DNA of 64,000 nt. It comes from Microbacterium sp. TPD7012 (GTDB taxonomy: Bacteria; Actinomycetota; Actinomycetes; Actinomycetales; Microbacteriaceae). Shown here one piece after another: positions 51,630-59,961 of the stretch; position 1 is the first letter of the stretch, and each line of letters opens with the position of its first letter. The notes under the pieces are model-generated. The model did not search any database and was not told the origin of the DNA. It saw only the letters and a program-made list of their open reading frames with translations. The stretch lies in NCBI RefSeq assembly GCF_003075395.1, contig NZ_QDFV01000004.1:186399-250398 (forward strand). Direction: 5' to 3'. The translations under genes and the position numbers were made by a program.

Positions 51630-52451
51630 ATGGTGAGTTCGCCGGTGTACCGCGCGAGCGCGATGGCGCACCTCTCCAGTCCGGAGCAGCTCGACACCGA
51701 GGTGCGGCTGGTGCGGCCTGCCGGGTGGCTGGCGCTCGCCGCCGTCGGGCTCGTGCTGGTGGCCTTCATCGTGTGGTGCTTCCTCGGCACGGTCCTGACC
51801 ACGATGCCGGCGGCCGGAGTGCTGGCCACGCAGTACGGCAGCTCGAACAGCCTGTCGCCCGAGGAGGGCGTGGTCGCCGAGATGCTCGTGTCGCCGGGAG
51901 ACCAGGTGTCGCGGGGCGAGCCGGTCGCCGTGGTCGAGACCCCGTCCGGTGAGGTCGAGATCCCGGCGAGCGCGAGCGGCGAGGTGGTGGAGGTGCTCGC
52001 GTATCCCACCGATGCGGTGGCAGCGGGCGGGACCCTCGTCTCGATCCAGCCCGAGGATGAGCTCCGGTCGTTCGTGTACATCCCGGTGGCGGGCAGTCAG
52101 CCCATCAAGCCGGGGATGTCGGTGCAGATCGCGGTGACGACGGTCGCACCGGAGGACTACGGTCTGCTGCTCGGCACGGTGACGCGGGTCGGATCCCATC
52201 CGGCCACGCGCGCCGGCGTCGGAGCGCTCCTGAACAACGACGACATCACCAGCATCGTCGTCGGCGGGGCTCCGGTGTTCCAGGTCGAGGTGGCGCTGAC
52301 CCCGGCGGATACGCCCAGCGGCTACGCCTGGACGTCCGGTCAGGGCCCCGACGAACAGCTGAGCGCGGGAACACTGGTCAACTCGACGGTGACGATCGCC
52401 TCGCAGACCCCGATCACCCTCCTGTTCCCGGCCGATCGCGCCGCAGGATGA
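51630..52451 (+). CDS. HlyD-like secretion protein of the NHLP exporter
   Basis: A 273-aa membrane-fusion-like protein. One helix (LALAAVGLVLVAFIVWCFLGTVL) is followed by an outer domain with lipoyl-like halves (EGVVAEMLVSPGDQVSRGEPVAVVETPSGEVEIPASASGEVVEVLA; IKPGMSVQIAVTTV). It links the ABC exporters in NHLP bacteriocin systems. The ATG at 51630 is very close to CAGGAGG; the adjacent GTG at 51633 has better spacing. The stop overlaps the next start (ATGA). Confidence 0.87.
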   Translation: MVSSPVYRASAMAHLSSPEQLDTEVRLVRPAGWLALAAVGLVLVAFIVWCFLGTVLTTMPAAGVLATQYGSSNSLSPEEGVVAEMLVSPGDQVSRGEPVAVVETPSGEVEIPASASGEVVEVLAYPTDAVAAGGTLVSIQPEDELRSFVYIPVAGSQPIKPGMSVQIAVTTVAPEDYGLLLGTVTRVGSHPATRAGVGALLNNDDITSIVVGGAPVFQVEVALTPADTPSGYAWTSGQGPDEQLSAGTLVNSTVTIASQTPITLLFPADRAAG

Positions 52452-54652
52452 CCTCGACCGCTCCGTCGCCGACCGCGCGTCCCGTGACGCTCATCCCCCG
52501 GGCGCGGCGCGAGCGCGTGCCCACCGTCATCCAGATGGAGGCCGCCGAGTGCGGAGCGGCGTCGCTGCGGATGGTCCTCGCCCATCACGGGCGCTGGGTC
52601 CCCCTCGACGAGCTCCGCGAGACGAGCGGTGTCTCGCGGGACGGGGTCAAGGCGAGCAACATCGTCAAGGCCGCGCGGCGATACGGCATGACGGCGACCG
52701 GCCACCGCCAGGAGCCGGACGAGCTCCGTGTCGGGGCGCTGCCGGCGATCGTGTTCTGGAACTTCAATCACTTCCTCGTGGTGGAGGGGTACGCGCCGGG
52801 CCGGTGGTTCCTGAAGGATCCGGCCGTCGGTTCGCGCACCGTCACGGAGGAGAAGTTCGACAAGAGCTTCACCGGAGTCGTCCTGCGCCTCGAGCCGGGC
52901 GAGGAGTTCGCGAAGGGCGGGAAGCCGCCACCGCTCCTGACGAGTCTCGGGCGGCGCCTCGGACACTCGCTCTCCGGACTGCTCTACGTGGTGCTGGCCG
53001 GCCTCGCCCTGGTGATCCCCGGATTGGCGACCGCCGTGTTGATGAAGGCGTTCGTCGACCAGGTGCTCGTCGCTGAGACGCCGGGGGCGATCTGGCCGAT
53101 CCTCGGCCTTCTGGCCGGCGCCGCCGCGACCATCGGACTGCTCACGGCCCTCCGGCAGCATTACCTCCTCGCACTCGAGACGAAGCTCTCGCTGCACAGT
53201 TCGAGCGCCTTCCTCTGGCATGTCCTGCGCCTGCCCATCCCGTTCCACGCCGCGCGCTCGCCGGGGGAGATCTCGGGCCGTGTGCCGCGCAACGACCGCG
53301 TCGCTGTGCTGCTGTCGAGCGAGGTGGCCACCGCGCTCATCGACTCGGTCGTCGTCATCTTCTACTTCGTCGTCATGTTCGGCTACAGCCCGGGTCTCGC
53401 GCTGCTGGGTGTCGTCGGGATCGCACTCAACGTGCTCATCCTCCGCGCGGTCGGAACCCGACGGCGCGATGAGGTGCTGCGGATGCTGCAGGACCAGGGT
53501 CTCCTGCTCGGAAGCGCGATGAGCGGCATCCGCTCGATCGAGTCGATCAAGGCGGCGGGTCGCGAATCCGACCTGTTCACGAAGATCATGGGCCTGCATG
53601 CGCGGACGGTCTCGGGCACGCAGCGGCTCGGACGCGCCTCGCTGCCGCTGTCCGTCGCGCCGCCGCTGATCGCCGCGCTCACGACGGCGGCGATCCTCGG
53701 CTGGGGCGGGCGCGAGGTGATCGGGGGAGCGATGAGTCTCGGCACCCTCATCGCCTTCCAGACCCTCATGGGAAGAGCCACCGAGCCCATCGGGCGCTTC
53801 GTGCAGCTCGGCGGGACGCTGCAGGAGATCGGCGGAGACCTGGAGCGGCTCGACGACGTGCTGGCGAACCCGGTGGTCGACGACGACGACGAGCGCGGGG
53901 ACGGGGACCCCGAGGTGCGGCTCGCGGGGATGCTGGAGCTGCGCGACGTCACCTTCGGATACAGCCCGCTCGAGCCGCCGCTGCTGGATGCCGTGAACAT
54001 CGCGGTGCATCCGGGAAGCCGCGTCGCCCTCGTCGGCGGGTCGGGCAGCGGCAAGTCGACGATCAGCCGTCTGGTGGCGGGACTCCACGCGCCGTGGAGC
54101 GGGGAGGTGCTGTTCGACGGACGCCCGCGCGACTCCTGGCCGACCGACACCATCACCGCGTCGGTCGCCCTCGTGGACCAGGACATCCGGCTGTTCAGCG
54201 GCTCGGTGCGCGACAATCTCACGCTGTGGGACGCGAGCATCCCGGCGGCGCGTGTCGTCGGCGCGGCGCAGGACGCCCTGATCCATGACCAGATCGCACG
54301 ACGACCGGGCGGCTACTCGGCGGACGTGCGCGAGAGCGGCGGCAACTTCAGCGGCGGAGAGGCGCAGCGGCTCGAGATCGCCCGCGCGCTCGTCGCGGAG
54401 CCGAGCATCCTGATCCTCGACGAGGCCACGAGCGCCCTCGACCCGACGACGGAGGAGCTCATCGACCGCAACATCCGCCGGCGCGGGTGCACGACGCTGA
54501 TCGTCGCGCACCGGCTGAGCACGATCCGCGACTGCGACGAGATCATCGTCCTCGACCGCGGGCGCATCGTCGAGCGCGGGACCCATGAGGACATGATCGG
54601 CAGCGGCGGCCCGTACAGCCTCCTCTTCTCGGCCGAGGCGGGTGTCCGATGA
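52448..54652 (+). CDS. NHLP exporter: C39 peptidase / permease / ATPase
   Basis: A 734-aa ABC exporter that cleaves the leader after Gly-Gly and exports the core. The C39 peptidase (residues about 20-150) has catalytic Cys35 in MEAAECGAASL, His in NFNHFLVVEG and Asp in FLKDPAVGS. Six membrane helices follow. The ATPase has Walker A VGGSGSGKST, signature NFSGGEAQRLEIARAL and Walker B ILILDEATSALD. All active residues are present. It overlaps both neighbours by ATGA. Confidence 0.93.
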   Translation: MTSTAPSPTARPVTLIPRARRERVPTVIQMEAAECGAASLRMVLAHHGRWVPLDELRETSGVSRDGVKASNIVKAARRYGMTATGHRQEPDELRVGALPAIVFWNFNHFLVVEGYAPGRWFLKDPAVGSRTVTEEKFDKSFTGVVLRLEPGEEFAKGGKPPPLLTSLGRRLGHSLSGLLYVVLAGLALVIPGLATAVLMKAFVDQVLVAETPGAIWPILGLLAGAAATIGLLTALRQHYLLALETKLSLHSSSAFLWHVLRLPIPFHAARSPGEISGRVPRNDRVAVLLSSEVATALIDSVVVIFYFVVMFGYSPGLALLGVVGIALNVLILRAVGTRRRDEVLRMLQDQGLLLGSAMSGIRSIESIKAAGRESDLFTKIMGLHARTVSGTQRLGRASLPLSVAPPLIAALTTAAILGWGGREVIGGAMSLGTLIAFQTLMGRATEPIGRFVQLGGTLQEIGGDLERLDDVLANPVVDDDDERGDGDPEVRLAGMLELRDVTFGYSPLEPPLLDAVNIAVHPGSRVALVGGSGSGKSTISRLVAGLHAPWSGEVLFDGRPRDSWPTDTITASVALVDQDIRLFSGSVRDNLTLWDASIPAARVVGAAQDALIHDQIARRPGGYSADVRESGGNFSGGEAQRLEIARALVAEPSILILDEATSALDPTTEELIDRNIRRRGCTTLIVAHRLSTIRDCDEIIVLDRGRIVERGTHEDMIGSGGPYSLLFSAEAGVR

Positions 54653-57264
54653 GCGGGGAGCGGGTCGCGAGCGGCACGGCGGTCGGGGCGAACACGCCGC
54701 TGCTGCTCTCGGGCGCCGACGGATCGTGGCTCGTCGTGCACGGCGCGCTCGAGGTGTTCGCCTCGTTCGACGCCGCGACGTCGGCACCGCGCATCCATCT
54801 GCGGACGGTCGGAGCGGGCGGCCGAGTGCACGGCATCCCTCGGCAGGGCGCGTCCGAGGTCGACGTGCTCGCGGTCGGGTCGGCGGGCACGGTCGTCCGA
54901 GAGCTCGACGCGCCGAGCGCCTCGGAGCGCGATTCGTGGATCGAGGAGATGACCGCGGCGCTCGAGGATCAGTCGCCCGAGGACGAGGCGCTCGACGAAG
55001 AGAAGCCCGAGGAGGAGGTGCCCGCGCCGGCGGACGCCGCCGAACGACTCCTCCGGGCGATCCGGACGCGACGCCGTGCCGTCGAGCTCGACGGGACGGC
55101 GCGCGTGTGTGCCCGGCGTATGGGCCGGATGTCGTCGATGGCGAACGGCCTCGAGAGCCTTCGTTCCCTGGTCGGACGGCCCGATCCCGTCGCCGCGGGC
55201 GTGGCCGCCGGTGACCCTCTCGACGCCGCTTTCGCCGTGATCGCCCGGTCGCTCGGGGTGACCTCCGCGCCGGTGCCCGCAGAAGCCGGGATCACGGATC
55301 GACTCTCGACGCTGGCGCGCCGCGCGCGGGTGCGCACGCGAAGCGTGAGCCTGACCCGCGGATGGTGGACGCACAGCACCGGCCCGATGCTCGCGCACCT
55401 CGTCGACGGCGGCGCACCCGTCGCGCTGCTGCCCCGCGGACTCACACGATACGAGTTGATCGATCCGCAGACGCGGGCGCGCGTGCTGGTCGACGAGAAG
55501 GTCGCTTCGACCATCGATGCGGATGCGGTCGTCGTGTACCGGCCCCTCCCCGAAGGAGCGGTGTCGCTGTCGGCACTGCTCGGCGATGCCCTGCTCCACT
55601 CCCGTCGCGACATCACCCGCCTGGTCGCTTTCGCGCTCGGCTCGGCCGTCGTGGCGCTCGCGGTTCCGATCGTGACCGGGCGGATCGTGGGGACCGTCAT
55701 CCCCGAGGCCGACCTGCCGGATCTCCTGCAGCTGTCGCTCGCCCTGATCGTGGCGGCCGTGGCCGGTGCCCTGCTGCAGCTCACCACGGCGATCGCCGTG
55801 CTGCGCGTGCAGGGGAGGGTGAGCACGTTCCTCGCTGCGGCGGTCTGGAATCGGCTGCTCTCGTTGCCGGCCACGTTCTTCCGCCGCTACTCGTCCGGTG
55901 ACCTCGCGGTGCGGATGCAGTCGGTGGAGACCATCGTGCAGGTGCTCGGGAGCGGTGCCGTCGTCGCTCTCCTCGGTGTCGCGACCACCGTGCTGAGTCT
56001 CGGTCTCATCTGGTTCTACAGTGTCGCGTTCGGGATGATCGCGACGCTGCTGCTCGCCGTGCTCGCCGCGTTCGTCGTCTTCTCGAGCAGGGCGCAGCTG
56101 CGGCGCTCGAGGGCCGTGGAGGACACGGCGGGGCAGCTGAGCGGACTCGTGATGGAGTTCGTGTCCGGCATCGGCAAGCTCCGGGTCGCGGGAGCCCACG
56201 AGAAGGCCTTCGAGCGCTGGGCCGAGCGGTTCCGCGCGCGGCGGGCGGCGCAGAACGGGGTCCGTCGTGCGCAGAACGTGTCGATCGTGGCGATGGCCAC
56301 GTTCCCCGTCATCGCGTCTCTCGTGCTGTTCGCCGCGGTCGGGCTCAGCGATCCGCCGCTCGCGGGGCCGGGCGAGTTCCTGGCGATCAACGCCGCCTTC
56401 GGGCAGGTGATCGGCGCGGTGCTCTCGATCATCGCCGTGGTGACGCAGCTCGTGCAGGCGGCACCCGGCATGACGCGCGTGCTGCCGGTGCTGCAGGAGC
56501 ACCCGGAGGACGACGCCGACAAGGCCGAGCCGGGTGAGCTGCGCGGGGGTGTGCAGTTCAGCGGCGTCACCTTCCGCTACGACCCGGAGGGTCCGGCGGT
56601 GCTCGACGACGTGTCGATCAGCGTCCCTCCCGGCAGCGCGGTCGCCCTCGTCGGTCCCTCCGGCTCGGGCAAGTCGACCCTCGGACGTCTCCTGCTCGGA
56701 TTCGAGGCGCCCGAGGAGGGCGGCGTCTATCTCGACGACCAGGATCTCGCCGGCCTCGACCTGCGCGCCGTGCGGCGGCAGCTCGGGGTGGTGCTGCAGA
56801 CGGTCGAACCCCTGCCCGGGTCGATCCTCACGAACATCCTCGGGGATGCCGTCGGTCTCGGGATCGATGCCGCCTGGCGCGCGGCGGAGCGGGCGGGGTT
56901 CGCCGACGATGTGCGCGCGATGCCCATGGGCATGCACACCGTCGTCTCGGAGGGCGGGTCGACGCTGTCCGGCGGACAGCGTCAACGGCTGCTCATCGCC
57001 CGAGCGCTCGCGGGGGACCCGCGCATCCTGCTCTTCGACGAGGCGACGAGCGCGCTGGACAACGTGACGCAGGCGGTCGTCGCCGAGAGCCTGGCCCGCC
57101 TCTCGGTGACGAGGATCGTGATCGCGCACCGACTGAGCACCGTGATGGATGCCGACCGCATCTACTACCTCGAGCGGGGGCGCGTCCTCGAATCAGGGAC
57201 CTTCGACGAGCTCATGGCGCACGACGGAGCCTTCGCGGCGCAGGCCCGACGCCAGCTCGCCTGA
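54649..57264 (+). CDS. NHLP exporter: second permease/ATPase subunit
   Basis: An 871-aa ABC exporter half. Residues 1-110 form a regulatory-like beta domain (LLLSGADGSWLVVHGALEVFASFD) without peptidase residues. An acidic linker (DQSPEDEALDEEKPEEEVPAP) precedes a helical region. Six membrane helices start near residue 325, and the ATPase has Walker A VGPSGSGKSTL, signature TLSGGQRQRLLIARAL and Walker B ILLFDEATSALD. It probably forms a heterodimer with the C39 subunit. It is the last gene of the cluster. Confidence 0.92.
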   Translation: MSGERVASGTAVGANTPLLLSGADGSWLVVHGALEVFASFDAATSAPRIHLRTVGAGGRVHGIPRQGASEVDVLAVGSAGTVVRELDAPSASERDSWIEEMTAALEDQSPEDEALDEEKPEEEVPAPADAAERLLRAIRTRRRAVELDGTARVCARRMGRMSSMANGLESLRSLVGRPDPVAAGVAAGDPLDAAFAVIARSLGVTSAPVPAEAGITDRLSTLARRARVRTRSVSLTRGWWTHSTGPMLAHLVDGGAPVALLPRGLTRYELIDPQTRARVLVDEKVASTIDADAVVVYRPLPEGAVSLSALLGDALLHSRRDITRLVAFALGSAVVALAVPIVTGRIVGTVIPEADLPDLLQLSLALIVAAVAGALLQLTTAIAVLRVQGRVSTFLAAAVWNRLLSLPATFFRRYSSGDLAVRMQSVETIVQVLGSGAVVALLGVATTVLSLGLIWFYSVAFGMIATLLLAVLAAFVVFSSRAQLRRSRAVEDTAGQLSGLVMEFVSGIGKLRVAGAHEKAFERWAERFRARRAAQNGVRRAQNVSIVAMATFPVIASLVLFAAVGLSDPPLAGPGEFLAINAAFGQVIGAVLSIIAVVTQLVQAAPGMTRVLPVLQEHPEDDADKAEPGELRGGVQFSGVTFRYDPEGPAVLDDVSISVPPGSAVALVGPSGSGKSTLGRLLLGFEAPEEGGVYLDDQDLAGLDLRAVRRQLGVVLQTVEPLPGSILTNILGDAVGLGIDAAWRAAERAGFADDVRAMPMGMHTVVSEGGSTLSGGQRQRLLIARALAGDPRILLFDEATSALDNVTQAVVAESLARLSVTRIVIAHRLSTVMDADRIYYLERGRVLESGTFDELMAHDGAFAAQARRQLA

Positions 57265-57312
57265 GCCTCGGATGTCGCCGCGTCCACGCCCGAACTGCGC
57301 CGGCAACCCGCC

Positions 57313-57978
57313 TCAGCGCGCAGGGGGAACGGCCGCCTGCAGGTGCCGGATGACGGCGAGCACACGGCGATGGTCGTCGGCGTCGACCGGGAGCCCGAGG
57401 GCGTCGTAGATGTTCGAGGTGTGCTGGACGACGGCCTTCTCGCTGAGGACCAGCTGGGCGGCGATGGCGGCGTTGCTGCGCCCTTCGGCCATCAGGCCGA
57501 GCACCTCGACCTGACGCGGCGTCAGACGGCCAATCGCCGAGGTGCCCCGACTCGCCCGCGCGACCAGCACCGACACCAGCTCGGGATCGAGCGCGGTGCC
57601 GCCGGCGGCGACGCGACGGATGTCGGTCGTGAACGTGTGGGCGTCGGCGATGCGCTGCTTGAGCAGATACCCGAAGCCTCCGCCCCCTCCTTCGAGGAGC
57701 TCGGTCGCGTAGCGGCGCTGCACATGCTGCGACACGACGACCACGCCGATGTCGGGGTGGGTGCGACGGATGCGGAGCGCGGCCACGAGGCCCTCGTCCG
57801 TGTACGTCGGCGGCATCCGGATGTCGGTCACGACCAGGTCGGGCGCGTGACGCGCCACCTCTCGTTCGAGCTGCGCCGCGTCGCTGACGCTCGCGAGCAC
57901 GTCGAGGCCGTCCCGCGCGAGGATGTGCGCGATCCCCTCGCGCAGCAGCACCTCGTCCTCGCCGATCACGACACGCAT
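57313..57978 (-). CDS. Response regulator, NarL family, next to the RiPP cluster
   Basis: A 221-aa regulator. The receiver MRVVIGEDEVLLREGIAHIL has the acidic pair, the phosphoacceptor Asp in LVVTDIRMPPTYTDEG and Lys in GYLLKQRIAD. The LuxR HTH is RLTPRQVEVLGLMAEGRSNAAIAAQLVLSEKAVVQHTSNIYDALGL. It overlaps the kinase stop by 13 bp. It is convergent with the exporter genes and divergent from the surface protein gene; control of either is plausible but not shown. Confidence 0.9.
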   Translation of the reverse strand: MRVVIGEDEVLLREGIAHILARDGLDVLASVSDAAQLEREVARHAPDLVVTDIRMPPTYTDEGLVAALRIRRTHPDIGVVVVSQHVQRRYATELLEGGGGGFGYLLKQRIADAHTFTTDIRRVAAGGTALDPELVSVLVARASRGTSAIGRLTPRQVEVLGLMAEGRSNAAIAAQLVLSEKAVVQHTSNIYDALGLPVDADDHRRVLAVIRHLQAAVPPAR

Positions 57979-59714
57979 GGCAGCTCCACTCTCACATTCG
58001 TTCCGGCCGAGGGCTCGGACTGGATCTCGATCGTGCCCTTGAGCGCCTCGACCCGGTCGGCGAGACCACGGAGGCCGACTCCCGCACCGATGCGCGCGCC
58101 GCCGATCCCGTCATCCTCGATCTCGAGCCGCATGACACCGTCGCGCTGCGCCATCGTGACGCGCACGTTCGACGCCCGCGCGTGCTTGACCGTGTTCGAG
58201 AGCGCTTCGGCGACGATGAAGTACGCGGTGTGGGCGGTCGAGGTGGCGATCATCGTCTCGTCGAGTTCGGCGTGCAGGGTCGCGGGAACGGCGAGTCGAT
58301 CCACGAGGTCCTCGGTCGCGGCCACGAGCCCCTGTTCGAGCAGCGCGGCCGGAAGGACGTTGTGCACGAGGTGTCGCAGGTCGGCGGCGGCCGCGTCGAT
58401 GCCGTGGCGGAGGGCTTCGACTTCTCCGGTGACGGAGGAGTCCGAGGCCGAGTTGGCGATCGTCTGCGCCTCGATCGCGAGGAGGACGAGCTGCATCTGC
58501 AGGCCGTCGTGCAGGTCGCGGGCGATGCGGAAGCGCTCACGGTCGGCGGCCTCGACGATGCGGATGCGGGAGTGGGTGAGCGCCTCGTTGCTCGACAGGA
58601 GCTGCGTGGTCAGGCGCTCGCGGTCCAGGGCGATGGCGAGGACCTCGGCGGCCCGGCGCACGGGAGACGGGTCGGCGATGATCCGCGCGTCGTACTCGAC
58701 GGCGCCGACGAGCTCCTCGTCGACGACGACCTGGAGCCAGCCGCGCTCGCCGTCGGTCTCGTCGATCGCGACCTCGGCGCCGTCCTCATCGACGAAACGA
58801 TGCTGTGCGGCATCCCAGTAGACGACCCGCAACGAGCGATCGCCGAGCGTCGTGGCGAGCGCCTGCGCGACCGCCGGACGGCTCGCCCCGCGGATGGCGA
58901 GCCACTCGCTCAGCGCCTCGAGCGGCGTCGTCCGGATGAAGCTGCCGAGCAGCACGCCGAGGAGGAAGGCGATCGGGAGACCGGCAAGGAGCAGGATCTG
59001 CAGCGAGACGATCAGTACCGGTGAGGCGCCCAGTGGGAACAGGATGTTCGGAACGTTCGGCAGCCCGACGACGGCGATGATGCCGTAGACGAAGAGCGGG
59101 AGCAGCACACGTCGGTGGGCGGGGTCGGCGGCGCGCAGACGTCGCACCATCACGATCGCCGCCATGATCATCGCCGAGAGCCCGAGCCAGGTCTGCGCGA
59201 ACGAGAGGGGACCGAAGGCCGCCGTCCCCTCCGCGAGTGCTCGCGCGGTGCCGAATCCGATCGCGATGATGTAGACGTACACGACGATGAACGTCGAGAA
59301 GCGGCCGCGCAGCCGTCCGGAGGGGAAGGCGAGCAGCAGGTGCACCGCGACGGCGAGGGTGCTGCTGCCGAAGACCTTGTAGAGCGGGATCAGGGCCGGG
59401 GCGTCGAGGTACCCCGTCGCGACGAGCAGGATCGAGACGGCGCCGATGAGCAGCAGACCGCCCATCCCGTTCGTCGGTCGGCGCCACCAGGCGCAGATGC
59501 CCGCAGCCACCCAGATCCAGAAGAGCACCACGAACTCGACGACCTCGAACAGGCTGCCGCCGGCATCCGCCCCGACCGCGAGCACGATCACGCCGATGAG
59601 TCCGGAGAGCAGGCCGATGAAGATCAGGGCGAGCTCGAGCGAACCCACCCTCCCGCCCTGCAGCCGGCGCGGCGTCGGATCGGTGAGGGGGGAGATGGAG
59701 CGGTCTGAAGACAA
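57966..59714 (-). CDS. Sensor histidine kinase with seven-helix-like membrane part
   Basis: A 582-aa kinase. Residues about 25-300 hold eight or so hydrophobic segments, a sensor built into the membrane, then a GAF-like stretch (RVVYWDAAQHRFVDEDGAEV). The HisKA_3 motif is FRIARDLHDGLQMQLVLLAIEAQT and the ATPase has AEALSNTVKHARAS and DDGIGGARIGAGVGLRGLADRV. The start is uncertain: a TTG at 59714 has GAGGGA with 5-7 nt spacing and is preferred over a GTG at 59648. The upstream gap to the surface protein (59715-59961) has two copies of GGTGTGCAC and no gene. Confidence 0.87.
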   Translation of the reverse strand: MSSDRSISPLTDPTPRRLQGGRVGSLELALIFIGLLSGLIGVIVLAVGADAGGSLFEVVEFVVLFWIWVAAGICAWWRRPTNGMGGLLLIGAVSILLVATGYLDAPALIPLYKVFGSSTLAVAVHLLLAFPSGRLRGRFSTFIVVYVYIIAIGFGTARALAEGTAAFGPLSFAQTWLGLSAMIMAAIVMVRRLRAADPAHRRVLLPLFVYGIIAVVGLPNVPNILFPLGASPVLIVSLQILLLAGLPIAFLLGVLLGSFIRTTPLEALSEWLAIRGASRPAVAQALATTLGDRSLRVVYWDAAQHRFVDEDGAEVAIDETDGERGWLQVVVDEELVGAVEYDARIIADPSPVRRAAEVLAIALDRERLTTQLLSSNEALTHSRIRIVEAADRERFRIARDLHDGLQMQLVLLAIEAQTIANSASDSSVTGEVEALRHGIDAAAADLRHLVHNVLPAALLEQGLVAATEDLVDRLAVPATLHAELDETMIATSTAHTAYFIVAEALSNTVKHARASNVRVTMAQRDGVMRLEIEDDGIGGARIGAGVGLRGLADRVEALKGTIEIQSEPSAGTNVRVELPCVS

Positions 59715-59961
59715 GGGAGTCCCTCTCGAGAGAGCAGGGTGTGCACTGCGATCAGATCTCACCCTCCTGCACGGCCCGGCACCGAACAAGCGACCTGAGT
59801 CCCCTTTCGGCGAGGACCCCGGTCCTGCCCGCGCACAGGCGCGACCCAGGTCCATGGTGTGCACCTTGGGCGCCCCGGAGCATGGATCGGGAGTGCCGCG
59901 CCGCGTCACTCACCGTGCTCGGGTGCCTCGCACCGGAGCGACCGACTCCAGGGACGAGAAC

